From Gemmobacter sp034519525 (lineage in GTDB: Bacteria > Pseudomonadota > Alphaproteobacteria > Rhodobacterales > Rhodobacteraceae): a stretch of DNA of 64,000 nucleotides. Below, piece after piece: positions 49,973 to 61,116 of this stretch. Positions within the stretch are counted from its first letter, which is position 1; the number at the start of each line of letters is the position of its first letter. The stretch covers positions 1-64,000 of the forward strand of contig JAXHOJ010000033.1 of the NCBI GenBank assembly GCA_034519525.1. The letters are read 5' to 3'. Position numbers and translations under genes: made by a program. Below the pieces are notes generated by a model, which saw only the letters and a program-made list of their open reading frames with translations, ran no database searches and was not told the DNA's origin.

Positions 49973-52775
49973 GCCTGCGCCCGTTCCGCCCCTTCGGCCA
50001 CGGCCTGCCGCAGCTTTTTCTCCAGCGCGTCGCGCTTGGTCTTTGAATGGAGTTTCAGCCCGAACATGTCTTTCACATAGAAGCTGTCCACCACCTGCGC
50101 GCCGAAAGTGGCGATCACGGCGCTGGCGATGTAGATATTGTTCGAGGCCAGCGTGCGGGTGAGATCATAGAGCAGCCCCGGGCGGTCACGGGTATCGACC
50201 TCGATGATGGTGTAGATTTCTGATCCTTCGTTGTCGAAGGTGATATGGGTTGGAAAGCGGAACTCGCGTTCGCGTTTCTTCACCTTGTCGCGGTCCTTCA
50301 GCGCATCGCGCGCCACCACCTCGCCCTTCAGGGTCTTTTCGATCATGCTGCGCAGGCGGGGCAGGCGGCTGATTTCATAGGGCTTGCCTTCGGAATCCTG
50401 GACCCAGAACACCGCCGTGGCATAGCCGTCTTTTGATGTATAGGTGCGGGCATCCACCACATTGGCGCCCACCAGCGCCAGCGCGCCCGCCAGCCGCGAG
50501 AAGATGCCGGGGTGATCGGCCAGCGCGAAACAGGCGCGGGTGGCATCGCGGGCGGGATCGGGATGCAGGTCGATGCGGATTTCATTTTCCGGCAGATCGC
50601 GCAGCAGTCGGGCAAAGATTTCCTGCGTCTGGGTCAACAGGCCCTGCCAATAGGGGGCATAATGGCGCCCCAGTTCGGCGCGGATATCCTTTGCATCCCA
50701 GCCGACCAGCGCCTCGCGCAGCTGGCGCTTCGCCTCGTCCTGCCGGCGTTCGCGGTTGATATGCTCCAGCCCGCCTTCCAGCGCATCGGCGGTTTCCCGA
50801 TAGAGCCTGCGCAGCAGCATGGCCTTCCAGTTGTTCCAGGTGCCGGGCCCGACACCGCGAATATCGCAGACCGTCAGCACCGTCAGCAGATCCAGCCGCT
50901 TGCGGGTTTTCACCGCCTTGGCGAAATCGCGTACCGTGCGCGGATCGCCGATATCACGCTTTTGCGCCATGTCGGACATCAGTAGGTGATAGCGCACCAG
51001 CCATTCGACGGTTTCACATTCTTCCTCTGTCAGCCCCAGACGCGGCGCGACACGGCGGGCGATCTGCGCGCCGAGGATCGAGTGATCTTCGGGGCGGCCC
51101 TTGCCGATATCATGCAGCAGAAGGGCCACATACAGCACCCGGCGGCTGACCCCGGCTTCGAGGATTGACGACGACAGCGGCAGCTCTTCGACCAGCTCGC
51201 CACGTTCGATCTGCGCCAGGGTCGGAGATGCATCTGGATGATGTGTTCGTCCACCGTGTAGTGGTGGTAGACGTTGAACTGCATCATCGCCACGATGGGT
51301 TCGAATTCGGGGATGAAGGCACCCAGCACGCCCAGTTCGTTCATCCGGCGCAGGGCGCGTTCGGGGTTGCCGTGTTTGAGCAGCAGATCCAGAAAGATGC
51401 GCTGCGCCTCGGGGGCGTCGCGCATGTCGTCGTCGATCAGGTTCAGGTTGGCGGCGATCAGGCGCATCACATTGGGGTGCATCAGATAGCCGGTGCGCAG
51501 CCCTTCTTCGAAGACGCGCAGCAGGTTCAGCTTGTCGGCCAGAAACTGTTTCGGATCGACGGCATCTATGCGGCCCTGCACCAGTTTGAAGCCGGGGCGC
51601 ACTTTCTTGCGGCGGCGGAACATGCCGATCAGGCTTGCCTCGGGCTTGGCATGGCGGGCTTCCAGCTGGGTCAGGAACACGCGGGTCAGCTCGCCCACGC
51701 GGGTGGCATGGCGGAAATAGTCCTGCATGAAATGTTCGACCGCGCGCCGCCCGCCGCTGTCGGCATAGCCCATGCGGGCCGCCACCTCGACCTGCAGATC
51801 GAAGGTCAGCTGATCCATCGCGCGTTTGCAGATGTAATGCAGATGGCAGCGCACCGCCCAGAGAAAATCTTCGGCGCCGCGTGAAGGCTTCGATATTCGT
51901 CGGGGGTGAACAGCGCCCGCCGCCACCAGCCTCGGCACGCGTCTGCGACACGGTGCAGGTATTTGCCGATCCAGTACAGCGTCTGCAGATCGCGCAGGCC
52001 GCCCTTGCCTTCTTTGACATTGGGTTCCAGCACATAGCGCTGCCCGCCCTGCCGTTTGTGCCGCTCGGCGCGTTCCTTCAGCTTGGCCTCGATGAACTCG
52101 GGGCCGGTGGTGCGGAACAGGTCGCGTCCACAGCCGCGTCGTCCAGGTCGTCGGCAAGGGCGGCGTCGCCCGCGACAGAACCGGTGTTCCAGCAGGGCCG
52201 TGCGGATCGTGATGTCCTCGCGCCCCAGCCGCAGGCAGTCCTTCACCGTGCGGCTGGCATGGCCGACCTTCAGCTTCAGATCCCACAGGATGTACAGCAT
52301 GGTCTCGATCACGCTTTCGGCCCAGGGCGTGATCTTCCACGGGGTCAGGAACAGCAGGTCGACATCCGAATGCGGCGCCATTTCGGCCCGGCCATAGCCG
52401 CCCACGGCCAGAACCGACAGGCGTTCCGATTCGGTGGGGTTGGGGCATGCGGGTGCAGGTGGCTGTGCGCCGCCAGCCAAAGGCCGCGACGTACCAGGCC
52501 ATCGGTCAGATGCGCCTGTGCGCGCAGGTCAGCGGCGTGGCCTGCATGCGGGCGCGGCGGCAAAGGCCCGCGCGCAGCCGCGGCCTTGGCCACGCGGCGG
52601 CACGAAGCCTCGGCCAGGATGGCGGCAACCGTGCGGCTGCGCGCGCCTGCGGCAGCCGGCGTACCAGGGCGCTCTGCGCCTGATCGGCTGGCGATGTCAA
52701 CCGCCGTGAGCGTGCCGGGGGTCGATGGATCGCGATGCCGGCAGCAGCAGATCGGGCCGGCGTCGGAAATCGCAT
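49969..52775 (-). pseudogene. glnD: PII uridylyltransferase, broken by several frameshifts
   Basis: All GlnD domains are recognisable: nucleotidyltransferase (VLAVGGYGRAEMAPHSDVDLL), the linking helical part (LEPNVKEGKGGLRDLQTLYW), the HD domain (YVALLLHDIGKGRPEDHS) and two ACT domains at the C-terminus. The reading frame changes near 52460, at two compensating points around 52170, near 51890 and near 51225, and the first 100 residues are also scrambled; the start near 52775 is approximate. The C-terminal 410 residues are clean. GlnD modifies PII according to nitrogen status. Loss of an otherwise well-conserved gene is less likely than consensus errors. Confidence 0.8.
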
Positions 52776-52834
52776 GGCGCGAAGCCGTAAGCGACCGGTC
52801 AGAACCCGGCACCGGCAAAGCTGCGCGGGGCAGG

Positions 52835-54008
52835 GTCAATCATCGGTCACCTGGTTGTTGCGGATCTGTGCCACGGCCAGACCCCCGCTCATTGGAGCCG
52901 TCGGGGCGGCAGCCGGAAGATGCCGTTGACGCCTGACAAACCCAGCGGCCTGGGTCAGCGCGCGTGCCGATCAGCGCATTCGCCGTTGCCCGTTTCGGCC
53001 AGGGCGCCCATGGCGGCGATGCCGTCATAGGCCAGGCCCGGAAATCGGATGCGGGCGCGTCGCCATAGGCGGCCTGATAGCGCGATCTGGAACTGCGGCA
53101 TAGCAGGTCGGATCGGGCAGCGCGAACCAGCCGCCCTGCACGCCGGGCAGCGCCAGCGTTGCCGCCGGGATGTCCCAGCGGGTCAGGCCGATGAACCGCG
53201 TGCATGCGCCGGGTCGACGCCATTGTCGCGCAGCAGTTGCGCGAGATCAGCGGCAGGGCGCCCGCCGCTGTCGGCGGTCAGGAACAGCGCCTGCGCCCCG
53301 CTGATTGCGCGCGCAGCCGCGATCGCCGGGCACGGCGGTTGCGATGCCGTTCTGCGAAGAACTCATAGGCTTCGCACACCCACGATCGTGCCGCCCGCGC
53401 GGCGCGACGCCGCGCTCGCATCGCAGGCACGGCCCGACCTCGCCCGGCCAGGTCGTCTGGTCATGCACCACCATGATCCGCGCTCTGCCCTGTTGCGCAC
53501 GGCATAGCTGGCCCAGACGGTCTGCGGTGTTCTGGAACGTCGGCCCCAGCACAAAGACATTGCGGCCTGCAATATCGGGGTTGTTCGAGAAGGACAGAAC
53601 ATTCACACCGCGCCCGGCCACGGCGACGCCCGCCGCATTGGCCTCTTGCGCATAGACCGGCCCGAGGATGATGCGGGCGCCTTCGTCCACCGCCTTGATC
53701 GCCATCGGCTGCGCCTGCGCCGGGATGGCCGCCGGTGTTGTAGACGCGCAGGTCGATGCTGCACCCGCCCAGATCGGAAATCGCCAGGCGCGCGGCATTC
53801 TGTAGATTGCGCGCCAGCAGCTCGTCGCTGGCCTGGCCCCGAGCCCGCCGGGCACCAGAAGGGCCACCGGCACGGGCGCATGACGGGTCCAGCCGCGGGC
53901 CGCTGTGCCACCGGCCAGCGTCGGCACACAGGCCGCAAGGCGCAAGCGCCGACAGCAGACGGCCGCCGCAACGGCACAGCGCAGACGGGCCAGCGACTTG
54001 CGGGCCAT
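52835..54008 (-). pseudogene. Penicillin-binding protein activator (LpoA-like), frameshifted
   Basis: The lipoprotein-like start (LAACVPTLAGG) leads into a periplasmic-binding fold: GARIILGPVYAQEANAAGVA, GRGVNVLSFSNNPDIAG, VFVLGPTFQNTADRLG and, at the end, NERG...VAQIRNNQVT. The segments lie in different frames, with indels for example near 53740, 53500, 53350 and 53100. The expected length of about 390 residues fits the span. Such proteins support peptidoglycan synthases. The gene is divergent from rsmI, the normal arrangement in Rhodobacteraceae, which supports the identification. Confidence 0.75.
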
Positions 54009-54114
54009 GAACGAAAACGGACGAACATGCTGGATGTTCCTCACCAATCGGGCAGGCAGACGGATGTCGAGGATACTAGCGGGAGCGCCGTGCGAAGTAA
54101 ACTTGCGACAGGCA

Positions 54115-55026
54115 TGCCGGTCGGCCCCTGCGAGAGCCTGGCAAGCGTCGCCCGATGCAGGCCGGCTGTCCGCCGGGTCTGCACTTCTGTCGCCACGCCG
54201 ATCGGGGCCGCGCGCGATATCACGCTGCGGGCGCTGGATATTCTGGCTGCGGCGGATGTGCTGGCCGCCGAAGACACCCGCACCCTGCGGCACCTGATGG
54301 AAATCCACGGCGTGGCCCTGAACGGCCGTCCGATGGTGGCCTATCACGATCATAATGGCGATCAGGCGCGGCCGCGCCTGCTGGCGGCGCTGGCCGAAGG
54401 GAAATCGGTGGTCTATGCGTCAGAGGCGGGCACACCGCTGGTGGCCGATCCGGGCTATCAGCTGGGCCGGGCGGTGATTGAGGCAGGCTATACCGTGCTG
54501 GCCGCCCCCGGGCCCTCGGCCGTTCTGGCGGCGCTGACGGTTTCGGGGCTGCCATCCGACAGGTTCTTGTTTGCAGGCTTTCCGCCCGCCGTCAGGCGGC
54601 GCGCGCGACGACCTTCCTGGCGGAACTCGCACGGTATGCGAGCGACGCGTGATCCTGTACGAATCGCCCGAAACGCGATTCAGCAATTGTTAGATGAATT
54701 GTGGCGAGATTATGGAGACGGAACGGACGATGCGCGGTTTGCCGGGAACTGACCAAACGCTTTGAAGAGGTGACGCGCGGCACGCTGGAAGAGGTGGCGG
54801 CCGCAATTGCGGAGCGGCGATCTGAAGGGCGAAATGGTCGTTGCTGATCGGCGCGCGCGCTGGATCGGCGGTGACACGGAGACGATGATCTGGATGCCGC
54901 GCTGCGGCGACGCCTTGCAGGACGCATCGGTTGAAGGATGCGGCGGCGCTGGTCGCCGAGGCTTTCGGGCTGCCACGGCGGGATGTCTATCAGCGGCTGG
55001 CGCTGGCTGCGGACAGTGAGGAGTGA
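54115..55026 (+). pseudogene. rsmI: 16S rRNA 2'-O-methyltransferase RsmI, frameshifted
   Basis: The central part is intact: VATPIGAARDITLRALDIL, LAAEDTRTLRHLMEIHG, VVYASEAGTPLVADPGYQLG and LAAPGPSAVLAALTVSGLP are RsmI motifs. Both ends are scrambled by indels (near 54190, 54600, 54640-54720 and 54810-54930), but TFLAELARY, LLDEL, EEVTRGTLEEVAAAI and GLPRRDVYQRLAL can be read piecewise. RsmI methylates C1402 of 16S rRNA. Its stop overlaps the yraN start (ATGA at 55026). The start position is approximate. Confidence 0.78.
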
Positions 55027-55410
55027 TGATGCAGGGCGGTATACATCACGCAGGGGCGGAAGCTGGCCGCATGTCTCAGGCCGGGTGCGGCTGCGGAAGG
55101 TGTTGTGGAACATCTCTATATGCGCAGCGGCAGGGTCATTGCGGCCCGACGCTGGCGGGGCGCAGGGGGCGAGATTGACCTGATTGCCCGCGACGGGGCC
55201 GAGGTGATCTTCATCGAGGTGAAACAAAGCGTGACCCATGCCCATGCGGCGGAACATCTGGGGGCACGGCAGATGGGGCGTATCTGGAACGCTGCGGCCG
55301 AATTTCTGGAAGGCGAGCCGATGGGGCAGCTGACGGCGGCGCGGTTCGATGTGGCGCTGGTGGATGGCCAGGGCGCGATCGAGATGATCGAAAACGCCTT
55401 TGCGGCCTGA
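55026..55410 (+). CDS. yraN: YraN family (UPF0102) nuclease-fold protein
   Basis: The intact part (55105-55410) reads VEHLYMRSGRVIAARRWRGA, then GGEIDLIARDGAEVIFIEVKQ, the restriction-endonuclease-like core of YraN, and ends FDVALVDGQGAIEMIENAFA. The first 25 codons from the ATG at 55026 are in another frame, so one indel near 55080 is likely. YraN is universally found next to rsmI; its function is unsettled. The native length would be about 125 residues. Confidence 0.72.
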
Positions 55411-55473
55411 TGTGCATCGCGGCTGCCCGCGGCTTGCGGGCCATGAGGAGGGCAACAGCAGAAGGGATTGCCC

Positions 55474-56424
55474 ATGCGCCTCAAGGTTGCCTTGCAGATG
55501 GACCCGATCGGGTCGGTCAACATCAATGCCGACAGTACGTTCCGCATTGCGCTGGAGGCGCAGGCGCGCGGGCATGAGCTGTTCTTTTACACGCCCGACA
55601 AGCTGGCCTTTGTCGAGGGGCGGGGTGATTGCGCGCGGCTGGCCCATCGAACGTGCGGCGGGAAATGGGCAACCATGTGAGCTTCGGCGCGGAAACCGAG
55701 GCGGATCTGGGCGAATTTGATGTGGTCTGGCTGCGGCAGGATCCGCCCTTCGACATGGGGTACATCACCACCACCCATCTGCTGGAGATGATTCACCCGA
55801 AAACGCTGGTGGTGAATGATCCGTTCTGGGTGCGCAACAGCCCCGAGAAGCTTCTGGTGCTGCGGTTTCCGCGAGCTGACCCCGCCGACGGCCATTGCCC
55901 GCGATCTGCAGACCATCCGCGACTTCAGGGCGCGGCATGGCGACATCATCCTCAAGCCGCTTTACGGCAATGGCGGGGCGGGGGTGTTCCGGCTGGACCC
56001 GAATGACCGCAACCTTTCATCGCTCTATGAGCTGTTCACCTCGATGAGCCGCGAGCCGATGATCGTGCAGAAGTTTCTGCCGGCCGTATCCAAGGGGGAC
56101 AAGCGGGTGATCCTTGTGGATGGCGAGGCGGTGGGCGCGATCAACCGGGTGCCGCAGCCGGGCGAGACGCGGTCCAACATGCATGCGGGTGGGCGGCCCG
56201 AGCAGGTGGGGCTGACCGAGCGGGATCTGGAGATCTGTCGCACCATCGGCCCCGTTCTGAAGGAAAAGGGGCAGGTTTTTGTCGGGATCGACGTGATCGG
56301 CGACTGGCTGACCGAGATCAACGTGACCTCGCCCACCGGTATGCAGGAGCTGGAGCGGTTTGACGGGACCAATACCGCCGCCCGCATCTGGGAGGCGATC
56401 GAGGCCAAGCGCCGGGTGAGGCGC
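55474..56424 (+). pseudogene. gshB: Glutathione synthetase, frameshifted
   Basis: The ATG at 55474 starts MRLKVALQMDPIGSVNINAD, a clear GshB N-terminus. Frame changes near 55625 and 55870 split it, with a third likely near the end. FDVVWLRQDPPFDMGYITTT, LKPLYGNGGAGVFRLD, VQKFLPAVSKGDKRVILVDG and WLTEINVTSPTGMQELERFD are the ATP-grasp and glutathione-binding stretches. The span predicts about 315 residues, normal for GshB. It joins gamma-glutamylcysteine and glycine. The order rsmI-yraN-gshB is the usual one. Confidence 0.8.
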
Positions 56425-56512
56425 GCCGGTTGCCGTTGGAATGGACCAGCCGCAGGGGCCCCGGCCATTGGTCGGCTCACCCCTGGGTACTTTTCCCAAG
56501 AGAAATCTGGGC

Positions 56513-58054
56513 GCGCCGTGCCCTGTCAGGGCGGCGTCTGTGGTCACGGCTGACAGCGCGGTAGCTCGACCGCCTTCGGCCACATGCGGGGTTGCGCACG
56601 ATGCGCTCGGACCCGGCCAGATCCGCGATGGTGCGGGCCACGCGCAGCACCCGGTGATAGGCGCGGGCTGACAGGCCGAAGCGTTCGGCCACCTTTGTCA
56701 GCAGGGCGCGGCCTTCGGCATCGGGGGCCGCGATCTCTTCCAGCACCCGGCCTTCGGCATCGGCATTGACCCGCAGGCCGGGATGGGCGGCAAAGCGTTG
56801 TGCCTGACGGGCGCGGGCCTCTGTCACCCGGGCGGCCACAATGGCCGAGCTGTCACCCGAGGCGGGCAGATCGAGATCGGTGAAGGCGACGGGCGGCACA
56901 TCCACCCGCAGGTCGAAGCGGTCCATCAGCGGGCCGGAGATGCGGCCAAGGTAATCATCGCCGCAGCCCGGCACCCGGGCGCAGGCGCGGGCGGGGTCGG
57001 TTAGATAGCCGCATTTGCAGGGATTGGCGGCAGCGACCAGCAGAAACCGGCAGGGATAGCGGATATGGGCATTGGCGCGGGCCACCACCACATCGCCGGT
57101 TTCGATCGGCTGGCGCAGGGTTTCCAGCACGGCGCGCGGAAATTCCGGCAGTTCATCAAGGAACAGCACGCCGTTATGGGCCAGGCTGATCTCGCCCGGT
57201 TTCGCGCCCTTGCCGCCACCGACGATGGCGGCCATCGAGGCGGTGTGATGCGGTTCGCGGAACGGCCTTTCGCGCGAGATGCCGCCTTCGTTCAGCAGAC
57301 CCGCCAGCGAATGGATCATCGAGGTTTCCAGCGCCTCCAGCGCCGAAAGCGGGGGCAGGATGCCAGGCAGCCTTGCGGCCAGCATGGATTTCCCCGACCC
57401 CGGCGTGCCGACCATCAGCAGATGGTGCCGCCCGGCGGCCGCGATTTCCAGCGCGCGTTTGGCGCGCTCCTGCCCCTTGACCTCGCGCAGATCCTTGGCA
57501 TGGGCGGGGCGCGCCACCTCGCCTGCCTCGGCGGGCGTCAGCGGGGACTGGCCGGTGTAATGGCGCACCACCTGATCGAGCGAGGCGGCGGCCAGAACCT
57601 GGGTGGCACCGACCCAGGCGGCCTCGGCCCCGCAGGCACGCGGGCACAGCAGCGTGCGGTCGGCCTCGGCGGCGGCCATGGCGGCGGGCAGGGCGCCGAT
57701 CACCGGCATCAGGCGGCCATCGAGCGACAACTCGCCCAGGGCCACCGTGCCTTCCACCTCGTCCTTGGGGATGATCTCCAGCGCGGCCAGCAGGGCGAGC
57801 GCGATGGGCAGATCGAAATGCGAGCCTTCCTTGGGCAGATCGGCGGGGGCGAGGTTGACGGTGATCCGTTTCGACGGCAGCGCGATCGACATGGCGGCGA
57901 GGGCGGCGCGCACCCTTTCCTTGGCCTCGGACACCGCCTTGTCGGGCAGGCCCACCACCGAAAAGGCCGGAAGGCCCGGGGCGACGGCGCATTGCACCTC
58001 GACCAGCCGGGCCTCGACCCCTTCGAATGCCACCGTATAGGCCCGCGCGACCAT
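56513..58054 (-). CDS. comM: YifB/ComM-family Mg-chelatase-like AAA ATPase
   Basis: About 500 residues, intact except at the end. LVEVQCAVAPGLPAFSVVGL and LNLAP-like VNLAPADLPKEGSHFDLPIAL form the N-terminal LonC-like domain. MVGTPGSGKSMLAARLPGIL is Walker A, NGVLFLDELPEF Walker B, and AANPCKCGY with ARVPGCG a metal-like site. ComM is a helicase that aids branch migration during natural transformation. Near 56590 indels disrupt the normal RPHVAEAVSYR end, so the stop is approximate. Fits the rsmI-gshB-comM neighbourhood. Confidence 0.85.
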
Positions 58055-58097
58055 CCCCGCCCCCGTTCACAGTGGTTAACGGCTACGGGGGAATGGT

Positions 58098-58970
58098 TTA
58101 CGAACGGTAAAGAGCCATGAATTTCGGCCAGGCCTCCGGATCGGCCACGGTCTTGTCGCGGCAGAAGGCGTTGCAGAAGCCGAAGCGGCGACCGTCGAGT
58201 TCCAGCACATGGGTGACGGGTTTGCCGGAATAGGGGCAGGCGGTGTTTTCAGCCTCGGTTCCCTCCACGGCGCGGGCGAGCAGGGGCGCGGGGCCGGGCC
58301 AGGGGCGCTGTGGATAATCGCGGCGGTAGAAGGGCTGGTCGGCGCCATCCACCAGCCCCATGGCGCGCCAGCGGCGGAAGGACGGATGCGCCAGATGCGC
58401 GGCGACATAGGCGGCAGCCGCAGGCCCGACCGGCAGGTTATAGGTGGCGATGCGGGTGGCGAGCGGCGCGAAGAACACATCGGCGATGGAATAGGCGCCG
58501 CAGAGCCACGGGCCCGTGGCGCCCGTGGTTTCGCGCGCCCAGGTCCACATCAGCTGCACCCTGTCCAGATCGGCCAGCACATCGGCGGGCGGGTCGCAGC
58601 TTTCATAGCTGGTGCGCAGGTTCATCGGGCAGAAACCGCGTACCGCCGTATAGCCTGCGTGCATTTCCGAGGCGAGCATCCGCGCCACGGCCCGCGCCTT
58701 GGGATCGGCAGGCCACATCCCGGCCTCGGGGTGGCGGGAGGCGAGTTCTTCGGCAATCGCCAGGCTTTCGCCAATCGCCAGCCCGTCGGGGAACAGCAGG
58801 GCCGGGGCGGTGCGGGCCGGGAAGAATTCCTGCAGCAGGGTGGGCAGCTCGTCAGTGTAAAGCCGCGCCAGCCGCGTGGCTACCGGCAGGCCGAAGGCAT
58901 CGAACAGCAGCCAGCCGCGCAAGGACCAGCTGGAATAGGCGCGGTCGCCGATGGCGAGGGTATAAGTCAT
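58098..58970 (-). CDS. Glutathione S-transferase with C-terminal cysteine module
   Basis: The 290-residue protein has a thioredoxin-like N-domain (AYSSWSLRGWLLFDAFGLPV, LAIGESLAIAEELASRHPE) and an all-helical GST C-domain (LCGAYSIADVFFAPLATR). After the usual GST end near residue 235 it carries CPYSGKPVTHVLELDGRRFG and FCNAFCRD, with Cys245, Cys266 and Cys270, recalling YHS/TRASH-type metal-binding modules. The GST part is sound; metal binding is inference. This gene is intact although both flanking regions are frame-broken. Confidence 0.82.
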   Translation of the reverse strand: MTYTLAIGDRAYSSWSLRGWLLFDAFGLPVATRLARLYTDELPTLLQEFFPARTAPALLFPDGLAIGESLAIAEELASRHPEAGMWPADPKARAVARMLASEMHAGYTAVRGFCPMNLRTSYESCDPPADVLADLDRVQLMWTWARETTGATGPWLCGAYSIADVFFAPLATRIATYNLPVGPAAAAYVAAHLAHPSFRRWRAMGLVDGADQPFYRRDYPQRPWPGPAPLLARAVEGTEAENTACPYSGKPVTHVLELDGRRFGFCNAFCRDKTVADPEAWPKFMALYRS

Positions 58971-59055
58971 CCTTGATGCTCCGTGACCTGAAGGAATGAC
59001 AGCAGGTTAGCTGCAGCGCGGCGCTGGGCCAAACGGTGTTTCGTGCGATGATCCA

Positions 59056-59636
59056 TCACGGATTGTGATTGATCCGGCCAATCTGCCAGTGGCTGTCAAA
59101 GACCAGTTCGGTCAGCGACAGCGGCTCGATCTTCTGGGCGAAAACGGTCTGTAGCCATCAAGGCTTTGTGCGCGCTGCAAAGGGTGGCGCAGGATGGGGC
59201 CGAAATGGGCCACAGCCACCACGATCACGGCGGGGCCAGCGGCCAAGGGCGGGCCAGCGCAGCGGCATCGACGCGGCGCTGACATGGCGTTCCAGCTTTC
59301 GCCATCCGGTGCGGCCACATCGCCCGCCTGTTCCCAGAAGGCGCGGATGGCGGCCGGGCTTTCGGCATCGACATCGGCGAAGCGGCGGTTTTCCCAGGCC
59401 CCGAAATGGATTTCGCGCAGCCTTGGGTCATGGGGCAGGCGCGGTCGGGTGCCCTGCAGCGCATCGGCGGTGGCCACGGCGCGGCTGAGGTCGGAAGACA
59501 CTACCGGCACATCGGGCAGCGCCGCCGCCAGCCGCGCCAGCGCCGGAGTATCCGACAGATCGGCGGGGCGATCCGTCCAGCCGATCATTTCCTTTGCATG
59601 GGTCGGCCCGTGGCGCACCAGCCAGAGGCGTTTCAT
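59056..59636 (-). pseudogene. Histidine phosphatase (CobC-like), frameshifted
   Basis: LVRHGPTHAKEMIGWTDRPA holds the RHG motif, and SSDLSRAVATADAL, REIHFGAWENRRF and the second His in VVAHFGPIL complete a phosphoglycerate-mutase-like histidine phosphatase. Frame changes near 59280, 59215 and 59145 break the C-terminal third; reading through, the natural end is RINHNP at 59056. The start codon overlaps the cobU stop. Next to cobU, it is probably alpha-ribazole-phosphate phosphatase (CobC) of cobalamin assembly. Confidence 0.7.
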
Positions 59637-60180
59637 GGCAGCTGCCCCTTCAGCACCAGCGGCAGCCCGGCCATCACCGCCACCACCAGACCGGCACGCC
59701 GGCCAGCCGCTGGTTCAGGCGGCCCTGTTCATCGCGGAACTGCCGGGCCAGTGCATTATCCGGCACGATGGACCAGCCGACCTCGTTCGATACCACCACC
59801 ACCGGCGCGGCGCAGGCCAGCAGGGCAGCCTCCAGTGCGGCTGCTTCTGCTGCCAGATCAGCCCCTGCCAGCATGTGGTTGGTCAACCACAGCGTGGCGC
59901 AATCGAACAGCACCACCTCATCCGGCCGGGCCTGGGCCAAGGCTGCCAAGGCGTCGCGCGGGGCCTCGATGGTGCGCCAGTCCTGCCCCCGGTCGCTCTG
60001 GTGGGCGGTGATGCGGGCGCGCATCTCGTCATCCCAGGCCTGAGCCGTGGCGATATACACGCGCGGGCACCGGGCGCCGGTCACAAGGCCCTCAGCAAAT
60101 CGTGATTTCCCCGAACGGGCGCCGCCGATCACCAATGAAAGCTGCGGCAGGAATATCTGTTTCTTCGGTGATCCGCTCAT
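59633..60180 (-). CDS. cobU: Adenosylcobinamide kinase / phosphate guanylyltransferase
   Basis: LVIGGARSGKSRFAEGLV is the Walker A/nucleotide site, YIATAQAWDDEMRARITAHQ contains the guanylylated His, and VVVVSNEVGWSIVPDNALAR is the conserved late motif. A one-base shift near 59700 interrupts the last 20 residues; read in the right frame the protein ends VVAVMAGLPLVLKGQLP with its stop overlapping the following phosphatase start. CobU activates adenosylcobinamide with GTP in vitamin B12 synthesis. It diverges from rpoH over 60 bases. Confidence 0.82.
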
Positions 60181-60240
60181 CCGGCTGTCTCGTATCTGTT
60201 GCAGAGTTTGAACCAACGCAGCGAACCGAATGGGGGTCTC

Positions 60241-61116
60241 ATGGCGCTGGATGGATATACTGGGCAAAGCGTTCCGCGCCAAGCGATGAAGGCAGAACTG
60301 CTGGATGCCGAAACCGAGGCGCGTCTGGCCTATGCCTGGCGCGACCACCGCGACGAGGCTGCGCTGCACAGGCTGATCAACGCCTATACGCGGCTGGCCA
60401 TTTCGATGGCGTCGAAATTCCGCCGCTATGGCGCGCCGATGAATGATCTGATCCAGGAAGCCTGTCTGGGCCTGATGAAGGCAGCAGACAAGTTTGATCC
60501 GGATCGCGGGGTGCGGTTTTCCACCTATGCGGTGTGGTGGATCAAGGCGAGTATTCAGGATTATGTGATGCGCAACTGGTCCATGGTGCGGACCGGATCG
60601 ACGAGCAGCCAGAAATCGCTGTTCTTCAACATGCGCCGCGTACAGGCCCGGCTGGAGCGTGAGGCCGAGGCGCAGGGGGAAAACCTTGATTCCCATCAGC
60701 TGCGCGAACGGATCGCCCATGAAATCGGCGTGCCTCTGGCCGATGTGGTGATGATGGAGGGGCGGCTTTCAGGCTCTGACTTTTCGCTGAACGCCACGCA
60801 GGGCAGTGATGCCGAAGGCCGGGAATGGATCGAAGCGCTGGAGGATGATGGCCCGGTGCCCGCCGAAACCGTAGAAGAGGCGCATGATGCGGCCCATCTG
60901 CGCGGCTGGCTGGTACAGGCTTTGGGCACGCTGAACGACCGCGAGCGCTATATCGTGACAGAGCGCAAGCTGCGCGGGGAAGGGCGGACGCTGGAGAGCC
61001 TGGGTGACGAGCTGGGCCTTTCGAAAGAGCGTATCCGTCAGCTGGAAGCCGCCGCCTTTGCCAAGCTGCGCCGCACGTTGGAAACCCATGCGCCAGAGGT
61101 TCGCCACTTCCTGTAA
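60241..61116 (+). CDS. rpoH: Heat-shock sigma factor (RpoH, sigma-32 family)
   Basis: A 291-residue sigma-70-family protein. Region 2 is YAWRDHRDEAALHRLINAYT to FSTYAVWWIKASIQDYVMRN; SSQKSLFFNMRR is the RpoH box, and region 4 carries LESLGDELGLSKERIRQLEA. Rhodobacter species have two RpoH proteins, for heat (RpoHI) and photo-oxidative stress (RpoHII); I cannot decide which this is. Its TAA (61114-61116) abuts the stop of the convergent permease gene with no gap, so no terminator separates them. Confidence 0.92.
   Translation: MALDGYTGQSVPRQAMKAELLDAETEARLAYAWRDHRDEAALHRLINAYTRLAISMASKFRRYGAPMNDLIQEACLGLMKAADKFDPDRGVRFSTYAVWWIKASIQDYVMRNWSMVRTGSTSSQKSLFFNMRRVQARLEREAEAQGENLDSHQLRERIAHEIGVPLADVVMMEGRLSGSDFSLNATQGSDAEGREWIEALEDDGPVPAETVEEAHDAAHLRGWLVQALGTLNDRERYIVTERKLRGEGRTLESLGDELGLSKERIRQLEAAAFAKLRRTLETHAPEVRHFL

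Noticed and set aside
49969..56553. Genuine pseudogene cluster from genome reduction
   Set aside because: Motifs remain intact on both sides of each indel, compensating shifts are common, and the genes affected include well-conserved housekeeping genes; sequence error explains this better.
60181..60240. Cobalamin riboswitch in front of cobU
   Set aside because: Only 60 bases separate cobU from rpoH and no B12-box-like sequence is visible.
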